A stretch of 31,389 nt of DNA. It comes from a virus. Of the stretch, positions 31,376-31,389 are shown one piece after another. The translations under genes were made by a program, and so were the position numbers. Under the pieces are notes generated by a model that was given only the letters and a program-made list of their open reading frames with translations, did no database searches and was not told the origin of the DNA. The DNA is taken from IMG/VR virus record IMGVR_UViG_3300031851_000107, positions 1-31,389 of that record; one strand, 5' to 3'. Within the stretch, counting starts at the first letter, position 1. Each line of letters begins with the position of its first letter.

Positions 31376-31389
31376 ATGGCAATAAACTT
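31376..31389 (+). CDS. Start of a further structural gene, cut by the window end
   Basis: ATG GCA ATA AAC TT reads M-A-I-N-(F/L), with AGGACG upstream and the late promoter box at 31336. Marine phage fibre proteins often begin MAINF, so another fibre or structural gene is likely. Only four codons are present, so this rests on context. Confidence 0.4.

Noticed and set aside
1-31389. tRNA genes, CRISPR arrays, insertion sequences, integrase or attachment sites
   Set aside because: No cloverleaf-like sequence, regular direct-repeat array, transposase or recombinase motif was noticed, and intergenic gaps are all under 200 nt.

Overview
The window reads as part of the genome of a marine, T4-like myovirus (a contractile-tailed dsDNA phage) of an AT-rich host, of the cyanophage/pelagiphage kind. 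The grounds are: every supported gene lies on the + strand and genes are packed with 1-4 nt overlaps; T4-type genes are present (NrdA/NrdB, RNase H/FEN, PhoH, glutaredoxin, a SegE-like GIY-YIG nuclease, an SNase-like nuclease); long fibre/virion proteins carry modules typical of marine T4-likes; and there are T4-type late promoter boxes (TATAAATA). No photosynthesis gene, integrase, tRNA, insertion sequence or CRISPR array is visible, so the host stays open.

Layout. (1) 1-5179: five consecutive tail-fibre-like genes, the first cut by the window edge. They share a short beta module, Ig/cadherin-like modules and, in two of them, large glycine-rich adhesin tips. (2) 5186-9886: after a late promoter come a coiled-coil membrane protein (possible holin or XhlA-like), two long hydrophilic modular proteins, two conserved marine-phage proteins and a protein whose first ten residues look like a T4 capsid-targeting sequence. 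This block is a candidate for internal (encapsidated) head proteins cut by a gp21-type prohead protease. (3) 9883-10693: an i-spanin with an o-spanin lipoprotein gene overlapping its 3' end. (4) 10694-21170: the early/metabolic island, with four near-consensus host sigma70-type promoters, all with 17-nt spacers. It encodes ribonucleotide reductase, a zinc-ribbon miniprotein, three nucleases, a SpoT/MESH1-like HD hydrolase, PhoH, glutaredoxin, a GH19 endolysin, a 5'(3')-deoxyribonucleotidase-like HAD protein and several small conserved proteins. (5) 21171-31389: virion structural genes again, including a 1975-residue protein and a 727-residue protein that each carry a cupredoxin-like domain with an apparently complete Cys-His-His-Met ligand set, then smaller virion proteins and a last late promoter ahead of a gene cut by the window end.

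How it fits together: the metabolic island supplies dNTPs (NrdAB, glutaredoxin, nucleotidase), processes DNA (FEN/RNase H, SNase, GIY-YIG) and may lower host alarmones (HD hydrolase). The flanking late blocks build fibres and head contents, and lysis functions are spread over three places (membrane protein at 5231, spanins at 9883, endolysin at 19321). The observations most worth following are the possible protease-processed internal-head polyproteins at 5520-9886, a perfect terminator-like hairpin lying inside the start of the GIY-YIG gene after nrdA, and the cupredoxin-like domains in fibre proteins. All functions are read from sequence motifs and family knowledge; no search was run.
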